Notes: generated by a model from the letters alone, not told the origin. Numbered from the stretch's first letter, positions 7,707 to 16,654 are shown. The stretch is 64,000 nt of DNA from JBFMAI01 sp040755725 (GCA_040755725.1 JBFMAI010000027.1:1-64000), one strand, 5' to 3'. Made by a program: numbers and translations.

Positions 7707-8894
7707 CTACGGTGCCGCCGCGGCCAGGTCCAGGATGCGTTGGCGGCGGGCCCACAGCGTCTCGACCAGGTAGTCCGCGTCCGCCGGATCGGTCAGTTCC
7801 GCCGCCGCCACGATCGCCTCGATCCGCGGGCGGTCCAGCCGACGGATGCGCTCGGCGATCCAGCGCAGGTCCGCCGGCGTCATGTGGTCAAACGCGGTAT
7901 TCGGCGCCTGTGCGCGCCACGCCAAAGGGTCGAAGCGGGCGTCGAAGCGGCCGATCGCGGGCGAGACGATCGGCTGTCGCGGGTCCGGCTCCGGGTGCAG
8001 GAGGCCGAGGCTCAGAACGCGCAGCAGGTTCCAACCGGGGTCGCCCTCGTGCTGCCAGCCGCGCCAGGGCTCCTTCGGACGCCCCTGCCACGCCCCCAGG
8101 CACGAGTTGAAGTCGATCAGGATGTACCGCGCCTGCCCGTCCGCGACCGCAACCAGCGCGTTTCTTCCGCCGCAATCCACGTGGTTGACCCACGCACAGG
8201 CGACGCGCAACGCCCGGGCCTCACGGCGATAACGGAACCAGTCCCAGCGGAAGTGGCCGATGGTCCCGTCGAGCCAGAGCGAAGCGGTCGCGCGGCGGCC
8301 GTCCAGCCGCTCGTCGCCGGTGCCGTCGACTCGCGTCACGAACACGGCCGGCACGTTGTAGCCGAGGGCCCACAGGATGCGGGCGGCGATGATCGACGCC
8401 GAACTGCCGAGTTCGGGGTAGCGTGGGTCGTCCAGCTTGAACAGGAAGCGCCGGCCCGTCGCGTCCTCCGCGATGAATTTGGTGCAGGGCTTCCCGGGGT
8501 GTGGTTTCTTCACGAGCCGCAACGGCGGCTGGGGCGGCGCGACCGCAGAGTAGGTGTGGGGAGCATCGGCGTCCTGCCGGTGGCCGCCGCGGAGCCGCTC
8601 GGGCGTCAGCTCGTCTTCGGTGCGGGCCGTGTAGAAGGACGTGCCGGCGTCGAAATCGGTGTCGGCGTTCCAGGCTTCGTCACTCCGCAACAGCCGGCCC
8701 AGGCAGTCGAACGTGAGGATGTCGCGGCCGGGGTACAGGACCCACGTCTTGAACGCGATCAGCTCGTTGGACTCGTCGTTGGCGCGGACGTGCTGCGTGA
8801 TATGCGGCGCCGTGTTGACATAGCGGAGTTCAGCGCAACCGGAGGCCACGCCGAGACACGCCAGCAAGAGCCAGGCCGCCGGCCGCCCCCTCAT
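7707..8894 (-). CDS. lipoprotein with an atypical kinase-like domain
   Basis: This 395-aa protein starts with a lipoprotein signal peptide ending in the lipobox-like VASGC (Cys about residue 20). The middle part resembles HipA/FAM20/PI-kinase-type atypical kinases: a Lys-containing strand (RRFLFKLDD), a helix led by ELGSSASIIAARILWALG, a catalytic-loop-like HVDCGGRNALV (H-x-D...N), and a metal-loop-like ILIDFNSCLGA. I infer a kinase fold from these motifs; substrate and nucleotide dependence are unknown. Export would be unusual for an ATP-using enzyme. Its start overlaps the stop of the UbiD gene by 4 bases, so they are likely co-transcribed. Confidence 0.6.
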   Translation of the reverse strand: MRGRPAAWLLLACLGVASGCAELRYVNTAPHITQHVRANDESNELIAFKTWVLYPGRDILTFDCLGRLLRSDEAWNADTDFDAGTSFYTARTEDELTPERLRGGHRQDADAPHTYSAVAPPQPPLRLVKKPHPGKPCTKFIAEDATGRRFLFKLDDPRYPELGSSASIIAARILWALGYNVPAVFVTRVDGTGDERLDGRRATASLWLDGTIGHFRWDWFRYRREARALRVACAWVNHVDCGGRNALVAVADGQARYILIDFNSCLGAWQGRPKEPWRGWQHEGDPGWNLLRVLSLGLLHPEPDPRQPIVSPAIGRFDARFDPLAWRAQAPNTAFDHMTPADLRWIAERIRRLDRPRIEAIVAAAELTDPADADYLVETLWARRQRILDLAAAAP

Positions 8895-10339
8895 AAGCCG
8901 TACTCACGCCACCGCTGGTCCACCCGGGCCTTGATCTCCGGCGTCATTTCGAGTTCATCGGGCCAATCGCGGATGACGCCTTCGCCGGCGATCTTCCGCG
9001 TCGCGTCGATGCCGAGCTTGCTGCCGGCGCCGCAGGCGGGGGCGGCGTGATCGAGGATATCGAGCGGGCCGTCGATGATCATGATGTCCCGCCGGGGGTC
9101 CACGTTGCTGCAAAGCTGGAACAGCACCTCGTCCGGACTGTGGACGTCCACGTGCTCATCGACCACGACGATAATCTTGGTGAGCGCCATCTGCCCCGCG
9201 CCCCAGATCGCCGACATCACCCGCCGCGCCTGGTACGGATACTCCTTGCGAATCTTCACGAACGCGCAGTTGTGGAAGCAGCCAAAGAGCGGCAGGTCGT
9301 AGTCGAGGATGTCCGGCACGATCATCCGCAGCAGCGGCAGGAAGATCCGCTCGGTCGCCTTGCCGAGCCAGTAGTCCTCCATCGGCGGCTTGCCGACGAT
9401 CGTGGCCGGGTAGATGGGCCGGCGGCGGTGCGTGATCGCGGTCACGTGGAAGCGCGGATAATCGTCGGCCAGCGAGTAGAACCCGGTGTGGTCACCGAAC
9501 GGCCCCTCACGGATCAGCGGCTCGCTCGGGTCGATGTAGCCCTCGATGACGAACTCGGCCGTCGCGGGTACTTCGATGTCCGGCTGGGTCACGCCCGGCA
9601 CCAGTTCCAGTGCCTGACCCTGAAGAAACCCGCCGAACAGGCATTCATCGACGCCGGGCGGCAGGGGACAGGTGGCGGCGTAGGGCAGGATCGCCGGGCC
9701 GCCGAGCCCGATGGCCAGCGGCATCCGCTGCCCGCGCTCGCGGTAACGCCGGTAGTGTCGCGCCCCGTCGTGGTGCAAGTGCCAGTGCATGGCGGCGAGC
9801 TTGGGCTCGAAAAGCTGCACGCGGTACATCCCGACGTTGCGCTCACCGGTTTCGGGGTCTTTGGTGAACACCGCGCCCAGCGTGATGTACCGGCCCCCGT
9901 CCTGCGGCCAGCACTGGAGCGCCGGCAACGCCAGCAGGTTGGCCTCATCGGTGTGGACGACCTCCTGGCAGACGCCGCGGCGGACGACCTTCGGCGGCAG
10001 GCTGCCGAGTTGGGCGAGCTCGGGCAGCTTGCGGAGCTTCTGCATCAGCGTGGTGGGGATTTCGGGCTTGAGCAGGGCCTGCACGCGGTCGGCCAGCTCG
10101 GCGAAGTCGGTGCAACCGAGCGCCAGGCACATGCGCTCGCGGCTACCGAAGGCGTTAATGAGCAGCGGCCACGGTGAGCCGCGGACGCGTTCGAACAACA
10201 GCGCCGGGCCGCCGGCCTTCATCACGCGGTCGGCGATTTCGGTGATTTCGAGGACGGGATCGACCTCGACGGCGATGCGCTTCAGCCAGCCGCGCTGCTC
10301 CAGCTCAGCAACGAACGTCTGCAAGTCAGCGGCGGGCAC
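8891..10339 (-). CDS. UbiD-family (prenylated-FMN) decarboxylase, probably menaquinone biosynthesis
   Basis: This 482-aa protein belongs to the UbiD decarboxylases. Recognisable parts are REGPFGDHTGFYS with the conserved acidic residues, the substrate loop around LFERVRGSPWPLLINAFGS, and IIVVVDEHVDVHSPDEVLF. The GTG start is preceded by AAGGAGG. UbiD enzymes need prenylated FMN made by a UbiX partner, which is not in this window. Because mqnA and mqnC occur about 15 kb away, it may be the decarboxylase of the futalosine menaquinone route. It follows a small Cys-rich gene (14-bp overlap) and precedes the kinase-like lipoprotein (4-bp overlap). Confidence 0.88.
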   Translation of the reverse strand: MPAADLQTFVAELEQRGWLKRIAVEVDPVLEITEIADRVMKAGGPALLFERVRGSPWPLLINAFGSRERMCLALGCTDFAELADRVQALLKPEIPTTLMQKLRKLPELAQLGSLPPKVVRRGVCQEVVHTDEANLLALPALQCWPQDGGRYITLGAVFTKDPETGERNVGMYRVQLFEPKLAAMHWHLHHDGARHYRRYRERGQRMPLAIGLGGPAILPYAATCPLPPGVDECLFGGFLQGQALELVPGVTQPDIEVPATAEFVIEGYIDPSEPLIREGPFGDHTGFYSLADDYPRFHVTAITHRRRPIYPATIVGKPPMEDYWLGKATERIFLPLLRMIVPDILDYDLPLFGCFHNCAFVKIRKEYPYQARRVMSAIWGAGQMALTKIIVVVDEHVDVHSPDEVLFQLCSNVDPRRDIMIIDGPLDILDHAAPACGAGSKLGIDATRKIAGEGVIRDWPDELEMTPEIKARVDQRWREYGL

Positions 10340-10550
10340 GGCCCCCTCCTTGGTCCGACCGCGGCCGACGGCGCGGCGCCGCGGCGGCCCGCCGGCGCCG
10401 CCATTCGCACGGCGCGTTCTTGTTCACGAGCGCGCGCAGCCGACGACACCAGACCGCGGACATCGTGCGGCACAGACCGGCGGTCTGCGCCGGCGCGAAG
10501 TCGGCCGAGGGGCAGTCGAAGTCGCAGAATTGGGGTGGTTCTGCCGGCAC
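10326..10550 (-). CDS. small cysteine-rich protein upstream of ubiD-family gene
   Basis: This 74-aa protein has clustered cysteines: CDFDC near residue 9, then C-R-T, W-C-R-R and APCEW. The pattern suggests a metal- or cluster-binding fold, followed by a basic Arg-rich tail. The GTG start has a GGGAG five bases upstream, and a TATAAT lies 42-47 bases upstream on the same strand. Its end overlaps the ribosome-binding site and start of the UbiD gene, which suggests translational coupling. I do not recognise a named family. It could be a spurious frame, but the promoter, ribosome site and Cys pattern together argue that it is real. Confidence 0.5.
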   Translation of the reverse strand: MPAEPPQFCDFDCPSADFAPAQTAGLCRTMSAVWCRRLRALVNKNAPCEWRRRRAAAAPRRRPRSDQGGGRARR

Positions 10551-10591
10551 TGGCGCTCCCGGGTCGCGCGGAGTCGATCCGCAGAGGCCGG

Positions 10592-10597
10592 ATTATA
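10592..10597 (-). promoter_or_regulatory. -10 element for the Cys-rich gene/ubiD/lipoprotein operon
   Basis: The minus strand reads TATAAT here, placing the transcription start near 10585, about 35 bases before the GTG at 10550. No good -35 hexamer is visible. Confidence 0.4.
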
Positions 10598-10644
10598 CGC
10601 GTTCGTGGCTGGAGGCGAGGGGCCCGGCTGGTCTCTGGTGGCCC

Positions 10645-11721
10645 TCAACCCCGGCCGGGGCCGCCGGCACCGGCCGCCGTCCGAGGCTGCTGTTCGAGAT
10701 CAAGCAGGAACTGCTTCCGCCACAGCCCGCCGCCGTAGCCGCCCAGCCGCCCGTCCCGGTTCACGACGCGATGGCACGGGATGACGATGGCGATGGGGTT
10801 GTGGTGGTTGGCCCTGCCGACGGCCCGCTGGGCCCTGGGGCGACCGATGCGGTGCGCGAGCTCCGCGTACGAAACCGTTTGCCCATAGGGAATCCGCCGC
10901 AGCGCGTCCCAGACGGCGTGCTGGAACGGCGTCCCATCGTAGGCGACCGGGACGTCGAAGGTGCGCCGCTCGCCCGCGAAGTACTGGCCCAGCTCGTCAC
11001 GCAGTTGCGCCAGCGTCGGATGCGGGCCGGGCACAACCGCGGGACCGAGCCGCCGACGCCAGGCGGCCAGCTCCGCGTCCAGCGCCCGCTCCTGTACGAA
11101 GCACAGCACGCGCAGCCCGGTCGAGTCGGCCGCCGCCAGGAGCCGCCCCAGGGGGCTGGCCAGGACCTGCGTGAAGACGCCATCGGCGGCGCGGTGACGT
11201 CCGGGCGGGCCGCCGAACATCCGCTCGAACGCCGTGCGAAAGCCGCTGCTGGACGAGTAGCCCTGATCGAGTGCGACCCGCGTCAGGTCCGCCCCGGTGC
11301 GGATTTTCGCCAGGGCCGCCCCCATCCGCATGGCCCGTTGATAGGCTTGGAACGTCATCCCGTGATACTCCTTGAAGTAGCGCCGCACCCGCGACGGTGG
11401 CAGGCCCAGCGCCCGCAGATCGTCGTCGCGGAGGCGCCCGTCCGGTGGCTGCCGCAGTCGCTCCAGGAGCGGGGTCACCCAGGCCGGGGGCCCGCCGGGG
11501 TGCAGTGGCCGGCAGCGCCGGCACGGCCGATACCCCGCACGCAGGGCCTCGCCCGCCGCGCCGAAGAACTCCACGTGCTCCGGCCGTGGGCGTCGTGCGG
11601 GGCAGGACGGCAGGCAGAAGACCCCGGTGGTGCGTACGCCGACCACAAACAGCCCATCGTAGGCTGCGTCACGCGCTTCGAACGCTCGTTGCATGTCGCG
11701 TTTTGTCGGGCGGCGTTTCAT
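10645..11721 (-). CDS. ada: Ada bifunctional DNA repair protein / transcriptional activator
   Basis: This 358-aa protein is a full-length three-part Ada. Residues 1-80 hold the zinc/methylphosphotriester domain with Cys36, Cys40, Cys67 and Cys70 (FCLPSC, CRRC). An AraC-type helix-turn-helix follows (about 85-175, with DLTRVALDQGYSSSSGFRTAF). The C-terminus is an O6-alkylguanine-DNA alkyltransferase with the active-site PCHRV in AIVIPCHRVVNRDG. It repairs alkylated DNA and, once methylated, activates its own regulon. A CATAAC lies only a few bases upstream of the ATG, so a very short or absent leader is possible. Confidence 0.93.
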   Translation of the reverse strand: MKRRPTKRDMQRAFEARDAAYDGLFVVGVRTTGVFCLPSCPARRPRPEHVEFFGAAGEALRAGYRPCRRCRPLHPGGPPAWVTPLLERLRQPPDGRLRDDDLRALGLPPSRVRRYFKEYHGMTFQAYQRAMRMGAALAKIRTGADLTRVALDQGYSSSSGFRTAFERMFGGPPGRHRAADGVFTQVLASPLGRLLAAADSTGLRVLCFVQERALDAELAAWRRRLGPAVVPGPHPTLAQLRDELGQYFAGERRTFDVPVAYDGTPFQHAVWDALRRIPYGQTVSYAELAHRIGRPRAQRAVGRANHHNPIAIVIPCHRVVNRDGRLGGYGGGLWRKQFLLDLEQQPRTAAGAGGPGRG

Positions 11722-11899
11722 GACGTTATGCTAGCCCTGCCGGGGGGGCGGCTCTACCGATTTCTGAGCGCCGATGTCGATTAACCGCCGCCCGCGACGC
11801 ACGCCGCCGACGCTGACAAATTGCGACGATAGGCCGGCTTTCGGCCCGCCCCGGCCTTCGGCATAATCCGGGCTGACGAACGTCTGGCAGGAGTTGACG

Positions 11900-12826
11900 G
11901 TGACCGACGCGCTCGTACTGGATGGCATCACCAAGCGATTCGGCCAGTTCACGGCCGTGGACGGGTTCAGCCTGCGCCTGCCCACCGGGCAGGTGCTGGG
12001 GTTCCTGGGCCCCAACGGCGCCGGCAAGACCACCACCCTGCGGATGGTCATGAGCATTCTGTACCCCGACGCCGGCACGCTGCACGTCCTGGGTCACCCC
12101 AACGCGGCCGAGGTAAAGGACCGCATCGGCTACCTGCCCGAAGAACGCGGCCTGTACCGCAAGATGACCGTGCAGGAGACGCTGGAGTACTTTGGGCACC
12201 TGAAGGGGCTGCGCGGCGCGGAGCTGCACCGCCGCGTTGTCGAGGGCCTGGAGCGCGTGGGTTTATCGGACTGGCGGCGCAAGCGGGTCGAGGCGCTGTC
12301 CAAAGGCATGTCGCAGAAGCTCCAATTTGTCAGCGCGGTCCTGCACCGGCCGGAGCTGGTCATCCTCGACGAGCCCTTCGCCGGCCTGGACCCGCTCAAC
12401 GTGGACCTGCTCGAACGGCTGTTGACCGAGCTGCGTCAGGCCGGCACGACCGTGATCTTCTCCACGCACCAGATGAGTCAGGCCGAGCGGCTGTGTGACC
12501 GCATTGTGCTGATCCACCGCGGCCGGAAGGTCATCGAAGGCACCGTCCAGGCCGTCCGCGACACGTTCGCCGCCCGCATCGTGGTCATCGACGGGACCGG
12601 CGACCTTCAGCCGCTGGCACGGGCCCCGGGCGTTGTGAGTGCCCAGATCACGGCCAACCACGCCCGGCTTGAAATCGGTCCCGAGACGGACCCCCACCGG
12701 CTGCTGGAAGACGCCCTGCGTCAGGCGCGCATCACGCGCTACGAAATCCAGCGGCCGGACTTGCAGGAGATCTTCGTACGGCTGGTCGGCGGCGACGGCC
12801 AATCCCGCGCCGCCGGCGCGGACTGA
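11900..12826 (+). CDS. ABC transporter ATP-binding protein (NatA-like)
   Basis: This ATPase subunit of an ABC-2 type exporter (about 308 aa) has Walker A GPNGAGKTT, the signature LSKGMSQKL, Walker B VILDEPFAGLDP and the switch His in STHQ. A C-terminal extension of about 80 residues resembles the DUF4162 region of NatA-type proteins. GTG at 11900 is preferred because AGGAG ends 6 bases upstream; TTG at 11894 directly abuts it. A CATAAT at 11862-11867 could be the -10 box. The permease follows after a 172-bp inverted-repeat element. Confidence 0.9.
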   Translation: MTDALVLDGITKRFGQFTAVDGFSLRLPTGQVLGFLGPNGAGKTTTLRMVMSILYPDAGTLHVLGHPNAAEVKDRIGYLPEERGLYRKMTVQETLEYFGHLKGLRGAELHRRVVEGLERVGLSDWRRKRVEALSKGMSQKLQFVSAVLHRPELVILDEPFAGLDPLNVDLLERLLTELRQAGTTVIFSTHQMSQAERLCDRIVLIHRGRKVIEGTVQAVRDTFAARIVVIDGTGDLQPLARAPGVVSAQITANHARLEIGPETDPHRLLEDALRQARITRYEIQRPDLQEIFVRLVGGDGQSRAAGAD

Positions 12827-12998
12827 AACCGCTGAGACACGGAGAGCGCAGAGGACGCAGAGATTGCGGGTGATTCGAGAGATGCGATCGGGACCGGCGA
12901 GGAAGAGTGAAGCTCGCGGGAGTGCGCGGAGCCCAATCGACAAGCAGAGGGTCATTGAGCTTCTCAGCGTTCTCTGCGCTCACTGCGCCTCGGCGGTT
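12827..12998. mobile_element. ORF-less inverted-repeat element between two ABC transporter genes
   Basis: The left arm, starting AACCGCTGAGACACGGAGAG at 12827, pairs with a right arm ending GGCGGTT at 12998. The arms run for about 38 bases with roughly three quarters matching, including a perfect 10-mer GAGCGCAGAG. Each arm is made of imperfect 9-base units (CGCnGAGnn). The outer ends AACCGC...GCGGTT match those of the GxxExxY cassette at 6063-6552. Only about 95 bases lie between the arms and they hold no gene. The element begins directly after the ATPase stop codon. It looks like a miniature, gene-less relative of the cassette. Confidence 0.6.
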
Positions 12999-13020
12999 GC
13001 CTTGCGGTCGGAGGATGAGA

Positions 13021-14277
13021 GTGGACAAGGTCATCGCCGTCGCGCGTCGGGAGTTCCTGGCTACTGTTCGCACAAAGGCCTTCGTCCTCAGCGTCGTCAT
13101 GATGCCGGGGCTGATCGTGATCGGCATCTTCGGCGGCCGGGCCGTCGAGCGGCTGGCGCTGGAGGAGCAACGGGCCACGCGCAAGGTCGCCGTGGTCGAT
13201 CAGGCCGGCGACGTGCTGCCCCATCTGTCGTGGCAGGTCGAGGCGTACAACCAGGAACGGCCGAACCAGCGCTTCGAGCTGGAGGCCGTGGCGGCGGAAG
13301 CTGACGACGCCCGCATTGAGGAGCGACTGGCCGACCGGGTTCGGCGCGGTGAATTGTACGCCTACATTTTCATCGCTCCGGAGGCGGTCACGGGGGAAAC
13401 CGGCGCGGTGCTGGCCCGGAAGGACAACCAGCTTCAGGTGGGGCAGCGTCTGGAGAGCTGGATTCGGGAAGCGGTGATCGCGGCCCGGCTGGCACGGGCC
13501 CAGATCGACCCGCGGCAGATTCACGAGCTGCGCGAGCGGCCGATTCCCGTCACCGGGCGGGACGTGGCCACCGGGGCCCCCGTCACCGAGAACCGCATGG
13601 CCCGCGCCCTATTGCCCTTCGCGTTCATGTTCCTGCTGTTCATGGGGACCTTCGGCATCGCCCAGGGGTTGCTCACCTCACTGATCGAGGAAAAGGGCTC
13701 GCGCATCATCGAGGTGCTGCTGTCGGCGGTCAGCCCGACGCAGCTCCTGGCCGGCAAGGTACTCGGCCTGGCCGGCGTCGGCTTTCTGCTGTTGGGAGTG
13801 TGGGGGGCGGTCGGCTACCTCGCGGCGCAGAAGTACCAGGTCGCTGAGCTCGTCACCGGCTATCGCCTCACGCTGGCGGCCCTGTACTTCGTGCCGGGGT
13901 TCCTGCTGATCGCGTCGTTGATGGCGGCGATCGGCTCGGCGTGCAACGAGCTGAAGGAGGCCCAGAGCATGGTCTTCCCGATCTCGCTGCTGACGATCAT
14001 CCCCATGATCTTCTGGTTCTACCTCTCCGAGCACCCCGACGCAGTCTTCAGCATCGCCCTCAGCTACGTCCCGCCCATCACGCCGTTCGTGATGATCCTT
14101 CGCATCTGCGCCGACCCGGGGACGCCGCTGTGGCAGATCGTCAGCACCCTGGTGCTGATGTGGATCGCGGTCATTGTGGCGATCTGGGCGGCGGGAAAGG
14201 TCTTCCGCGTCGGCGTGCTGATGTACGGCAAGCCGCCGACGCTCGGCGAGCTGCTGCGCTGGGTCCGCTACACCTAG
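13021..14277 (+). CDS. ABC-2 type permease (NatB-like)
   Basis: This membrane partner of the preceding ATPase has about 418 aa. The N-terminus DKVIAVARREFLATVRTKAF leads into a first membrane helix, then a large extracytoplasmic domain (about residues 40-195), then five or six helices (for example LPFAFMFLLFMGTFGIAQG and FVPGFLLIASLMAAIGSA). The loop EEKGSRIIEVLLSAVSPTQLL is typical of ABC-2 permeases. GTG at 13021 is preferred because GGAGG ends 6 bases upstream; an in-frame ATG at 13015 has no spacing. The exported substrate is unknown; NatAB homologues export sodium or drugs. Confidence 0.87.
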   Translation: MDKVIAVARREFLATVRTKAFVLSVVMMPGLIVIGIFGGRAVERLALEEQRATRKVAVVDQAGDVLPHLSWQVEAYNQERPNQRFELEAVAAEADDARIEERLADRVRRGELYAYIFIAPEAVTGETGAVLARKDNQLQVGQRLESWIREAVIAARLARAQIDPRQIHELRERPIPVTGRDVATGAPVTENRMARALLPFAFMFLLFMGTFGIAQGLLTSLIEEKGSRIIEVLLSAVSPTQLLAGKVLGLAGVGFLLLGVWGAVGYLAAQKYQVAELVTGYRLTLAALYFVPGFLLIASLMAAIGSACNELKEAQSMVFPISLLTIIPMIFWFYLSEHPDAVFSIALSYVPPITPFVMILRICADPGTPLWQIVSTLVLMWIAVIVAIWAAGKVFRVGVLMYGKPPTLGELLRWVRYT

Positions 14278-14392
14278 CTTGGTGCCGCCAGCTCCGCGCG
14301 GCTGCACGTAGCGGCTCGCCACAGCGAGTCGCCTTTGGCGACCGGGCTCCGCGCCGGCCGTGGTGCGCCAGCCGGCCCGCGCTGCGCGAGTT

Positions 14393-15370
14393 TCACTCCA
14401 GCGTCGGCGGGGTCACCGCGGGGGTCCGCCGGGCGCCTTTGAGCGTGTCAATGGAGTAGATGGCCAACGCCGCCCAAATGCAGGCGAACGTGGCCAGGTG
14501 GCCCCGCGTGAACGGCTCCCCGAACGCCAGCACCGCCAGCAGGAAGTGCCCGGTGGGCGCCAGGTATTGCAGGAAGCCGAGCGTCGCCAGCCGCAGCCGC
14601 CGGGCGGCCGCCGTGAACGCCAGCAAAGGGGTGGCGGTAATCACGCCGGCCAGCATCAGGAGCAGGCTGAGCTCGGTGGAGCCGGCGCCGAAAACCGCCT
14701 GCCCGCGAATCATTTGCGTGACAAGAAACCCCAGCGCCAGCGGTGTCAGCAACCCGGTCTCGACGGCCAGACCGACGAGAGACTCGACGCGGGCGACCTT
14801 CCGCAGCAGGCCGTACAGGCCGAACGACACGGCCAGGTACAGGGCCAAGCCGGGGAACTGCCCCGCCAGCAGCGTCATGCAGCCGACGCCGAGGCCTGCC
14901 AGCACCACGGCCGCCGTCTGCCAACGTCGCAGCCGCTCGCGGAGAAAGAGGAAGCCGAGCAGGACGCTGACGAGGGGGTTGATGAAATAGCCGAGGCTGG
15001 CCTGGAGCACGAGGTCGTGCGTCACGGCCCAGATGAACAGCAGCCAGTTGGTGGCGATCAGCAGCGTGGTGAGGCCCAGCGTGATCAGCGTGCGCCGGTC
15101 GCGCAGCACGCTCAGTGCCCCGCGCAGCCGGTGTCGGGCCAGCAGCAGCCCCAACAGAAACACCAGCGACCAGATGATCCGGTGGGCCAGCACTTCGAGC
15201 GCGGGCACCGTCGCCACCAGCTTGAAGTACACCGGGAACACGCCCCAGAGCCCGTATGCGGCCGTCGCGTACAAAACCCCGACGCGGGCCTCACTGGGCG
15301 GATCGGCGGACCGTGGCGCGGGGGCGACGACGGGGCGTGTCGGGACGGTGAGCGTGGCGCGGAGATTCAT
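14393..15370 (-). CDS. rarD: EamA-family transporter RarD
   Basis: This 325-aa inner-membrane protein has ten predicted helices in two EamA repeats. The family signature is the start YATAAYGLWGVFPVYFKLV and the helix VLAHRIIWSLVFLLGLLL. Later parts QASLGYFINPLVSVLLGFLF and GFLQYLAPTGHFLLAVLAFG are typical of RarD. The family is annotated as chloramphenicol-sensitivity protein, but the natural substrate is unknown. The first 30 residues form a soluble Pro/Ala-rich leader. It is a single gene facing the upstream ABC pair. Confidence 0.88.
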   Translation of the reverse strand: MNLRATLTVPTRPVVAPAPRSADPPSEARVGVLYATAAYGLWGVFPVYFKLVATVPALEVLAHRIIWSLVFLLGLLLARHRLRGALSVLRDRRTLITLGLTTLLIATNWLLFIWAVTHDLVLQASLGYFINPLVSVLLGFLFLRERLRRWQTAAVVLAGLGVGCMTLLAGQFPGLALYLAVSFGLYGLLRKVARVESLVGLAVETGLLTPLALGFLVTQMIRGQAVFGAGSTELSLLLMLAGVITATPLLAFTAAARRLRLATLGFLQYLAPTGHFLLAVLAFGEPFTRGHLATFACIWAALAIYSIDTLKGARRTPAVTPPTLE

Positions 15371-15427
15371 AACCCAGCATGATAGGCGCGCCGTCTGCCG
15401 GCGACGAGGCGCTGGGTCGGCCGCCGA

Positions 15428-16654
15428 TCAGAGCGGGCGGACGCGTGTGCCGGCCCGCAACTGCGCCAGGGGGTACAAGCGGCCGCGCCACATCAGGCCC
15501 CTCCGTTTCAGGGCCAGGATCCCCGCGCGGAGATTGAGCGTCACCCCCACGAGCGCCGCCAGGGGAATGAACAGGGCAGGTCCCCATGGGCGGCGGGCCC
15601 AGCGGGCGACGGTCAGTTGAGCGGCGAGGGCCAGCGCGACGCCGACGAACCCCAGCCACGGCAGGGCCGGCCCCACTGGCAGCAGGCCCACGAAGGGCGC
15701 CAGCTCCATGCCCAGCAGCGCCACGTTGGTGAACAGCACGCGCGCGGCACTGAACCCGACCGGCCCGCTGAGGGCTGATTTCTCCATCCCGCGCGCCACG
15801 TCCCCGATCGTGCGGTACCAGTGCAGGGCCACCAGCCCGAGCCCCCCGGCCACGCCCGTGCGCGCCCCCGCGTCCTTCAGCATCTGTCCGACGCCGAGGT
15901 CGTCCACGACCTCCAGGCGCAACCACTCAAAGCCGCGCGTGCGCTCAAACGCGGACCGGCGGACGAGGTTGAACGCCCCGATACCCAGGGCCGCCCGTGA
16001 CCGCCCGTTTTCGACCGCCCATATGCGCGTGACCAGACAGAAGATTCGGACGAAGGTGGCCATCAGTGCGTCCACCAGGAACGTCGTCGGCCACAGCTCC
16101 GGCAACACCGCCAGATGGTCCAGCCCGCGCTGCTCCGCCAGATGGATCGCTCGGCGGAGTGCCGTCGGCCGCAGGTGTACGTCCGCGTCGCTGAACAGCA
16201 GCCACTCGCCGCGCGCCAATGCCGTCCCGCGGTGCAGGGCGTGAACCTTGCCCAGCCACCCGTCAGGCAACCGGTCGATGTGTAACGGCCGAACGCGCGC
16301 GTCGGCCGCGGCCAGCCGATCGACAATCGCCCCCGTCCCGTCGTCCGAGCGATCATCGACCAGGATGATCTCGGTGTCCGGGTAGCCCTCGACGAGTCGG
16401 GATTCCACCGCCGCTTCGATCGTGTCCGCCTCGTTGCAGGCCGGGACGATCTGGGACACCGGCGGCCACGGTCCGGGCCGGTCGGCGGGGGTGTCCGACA
16501 GATTGGGCACACGCCGGATCACCCGCACAAGGAGCGGCCATTGCACCAGCCAATAGAGGCACCCCAGCCCCACGTAGATCGTCAGCACCCACTCACAGAG
16601 GTTCACGGGAGGCGGCGTGCCCCTCCAAAGTCGCCTGGCGATTCTAACGCCCAC
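15428..16654 (-). CDS. membrane-bound family 2 glycosyltransferase (HpnB/CrtQ-like)
   Basis: This GT-A glycosyltransferase is at most 408 aa. After an N-terminal helix (LTIYVGLGCLYWLVQWPLL) comes the GT2 core: VSQIVPACNEADTIEAAV, EIILVDDRSDDGTGAI, the metal-binding LFSDADVHL, and an acidic acceptor-side motif VVDDLGVGQM. Three C-terminal membrane helices follow. The arrangement is like hopanoid-associated HpnB and carotenoid glycosyltransferases. With a squalene-synthase-like gene elsewhere in the window, a lipid acceptor is plausible. The start is uncertain: GTG at 16654 or GTG at 16606, neither with a good ribosome-binding site. Confidence 0.82.
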   Translation of the reverse strand: MGVRIARRLWRGTPPPVNLCEWVLTIYVGLGCLYWLVQWPLLVRVIRRVPNLSDTPADRPGPWPPVSQIVPACNEADTIEAAVESRLVEGYPDTEIILVDDRSDDGTGAIVDRLAAADARVRPLHIDRLPDGWLGKVHALHRGTALARGEWLLFSDADVHLRPTALRRAIHLAEQRGLDHLAVLPELWPTTFLVDALMATFVRIFCLVTRIWAVENGRSRAALGIGAFNLVRRSAFERTRGFEWLRLEVVDDLGVGQMLKDAGARTGVAGGLGLVALHWYRTIGDVARGMEKSALSGPVGFSAARVLFTNVALLGMELAPFVGLLPVGPALPWLGFVGVALALAAQLTVARWARRPWGPALFIPLAALVGVTLNLRAGILALKRRGLMWRGRLYPLAQLRAGTRVRPL

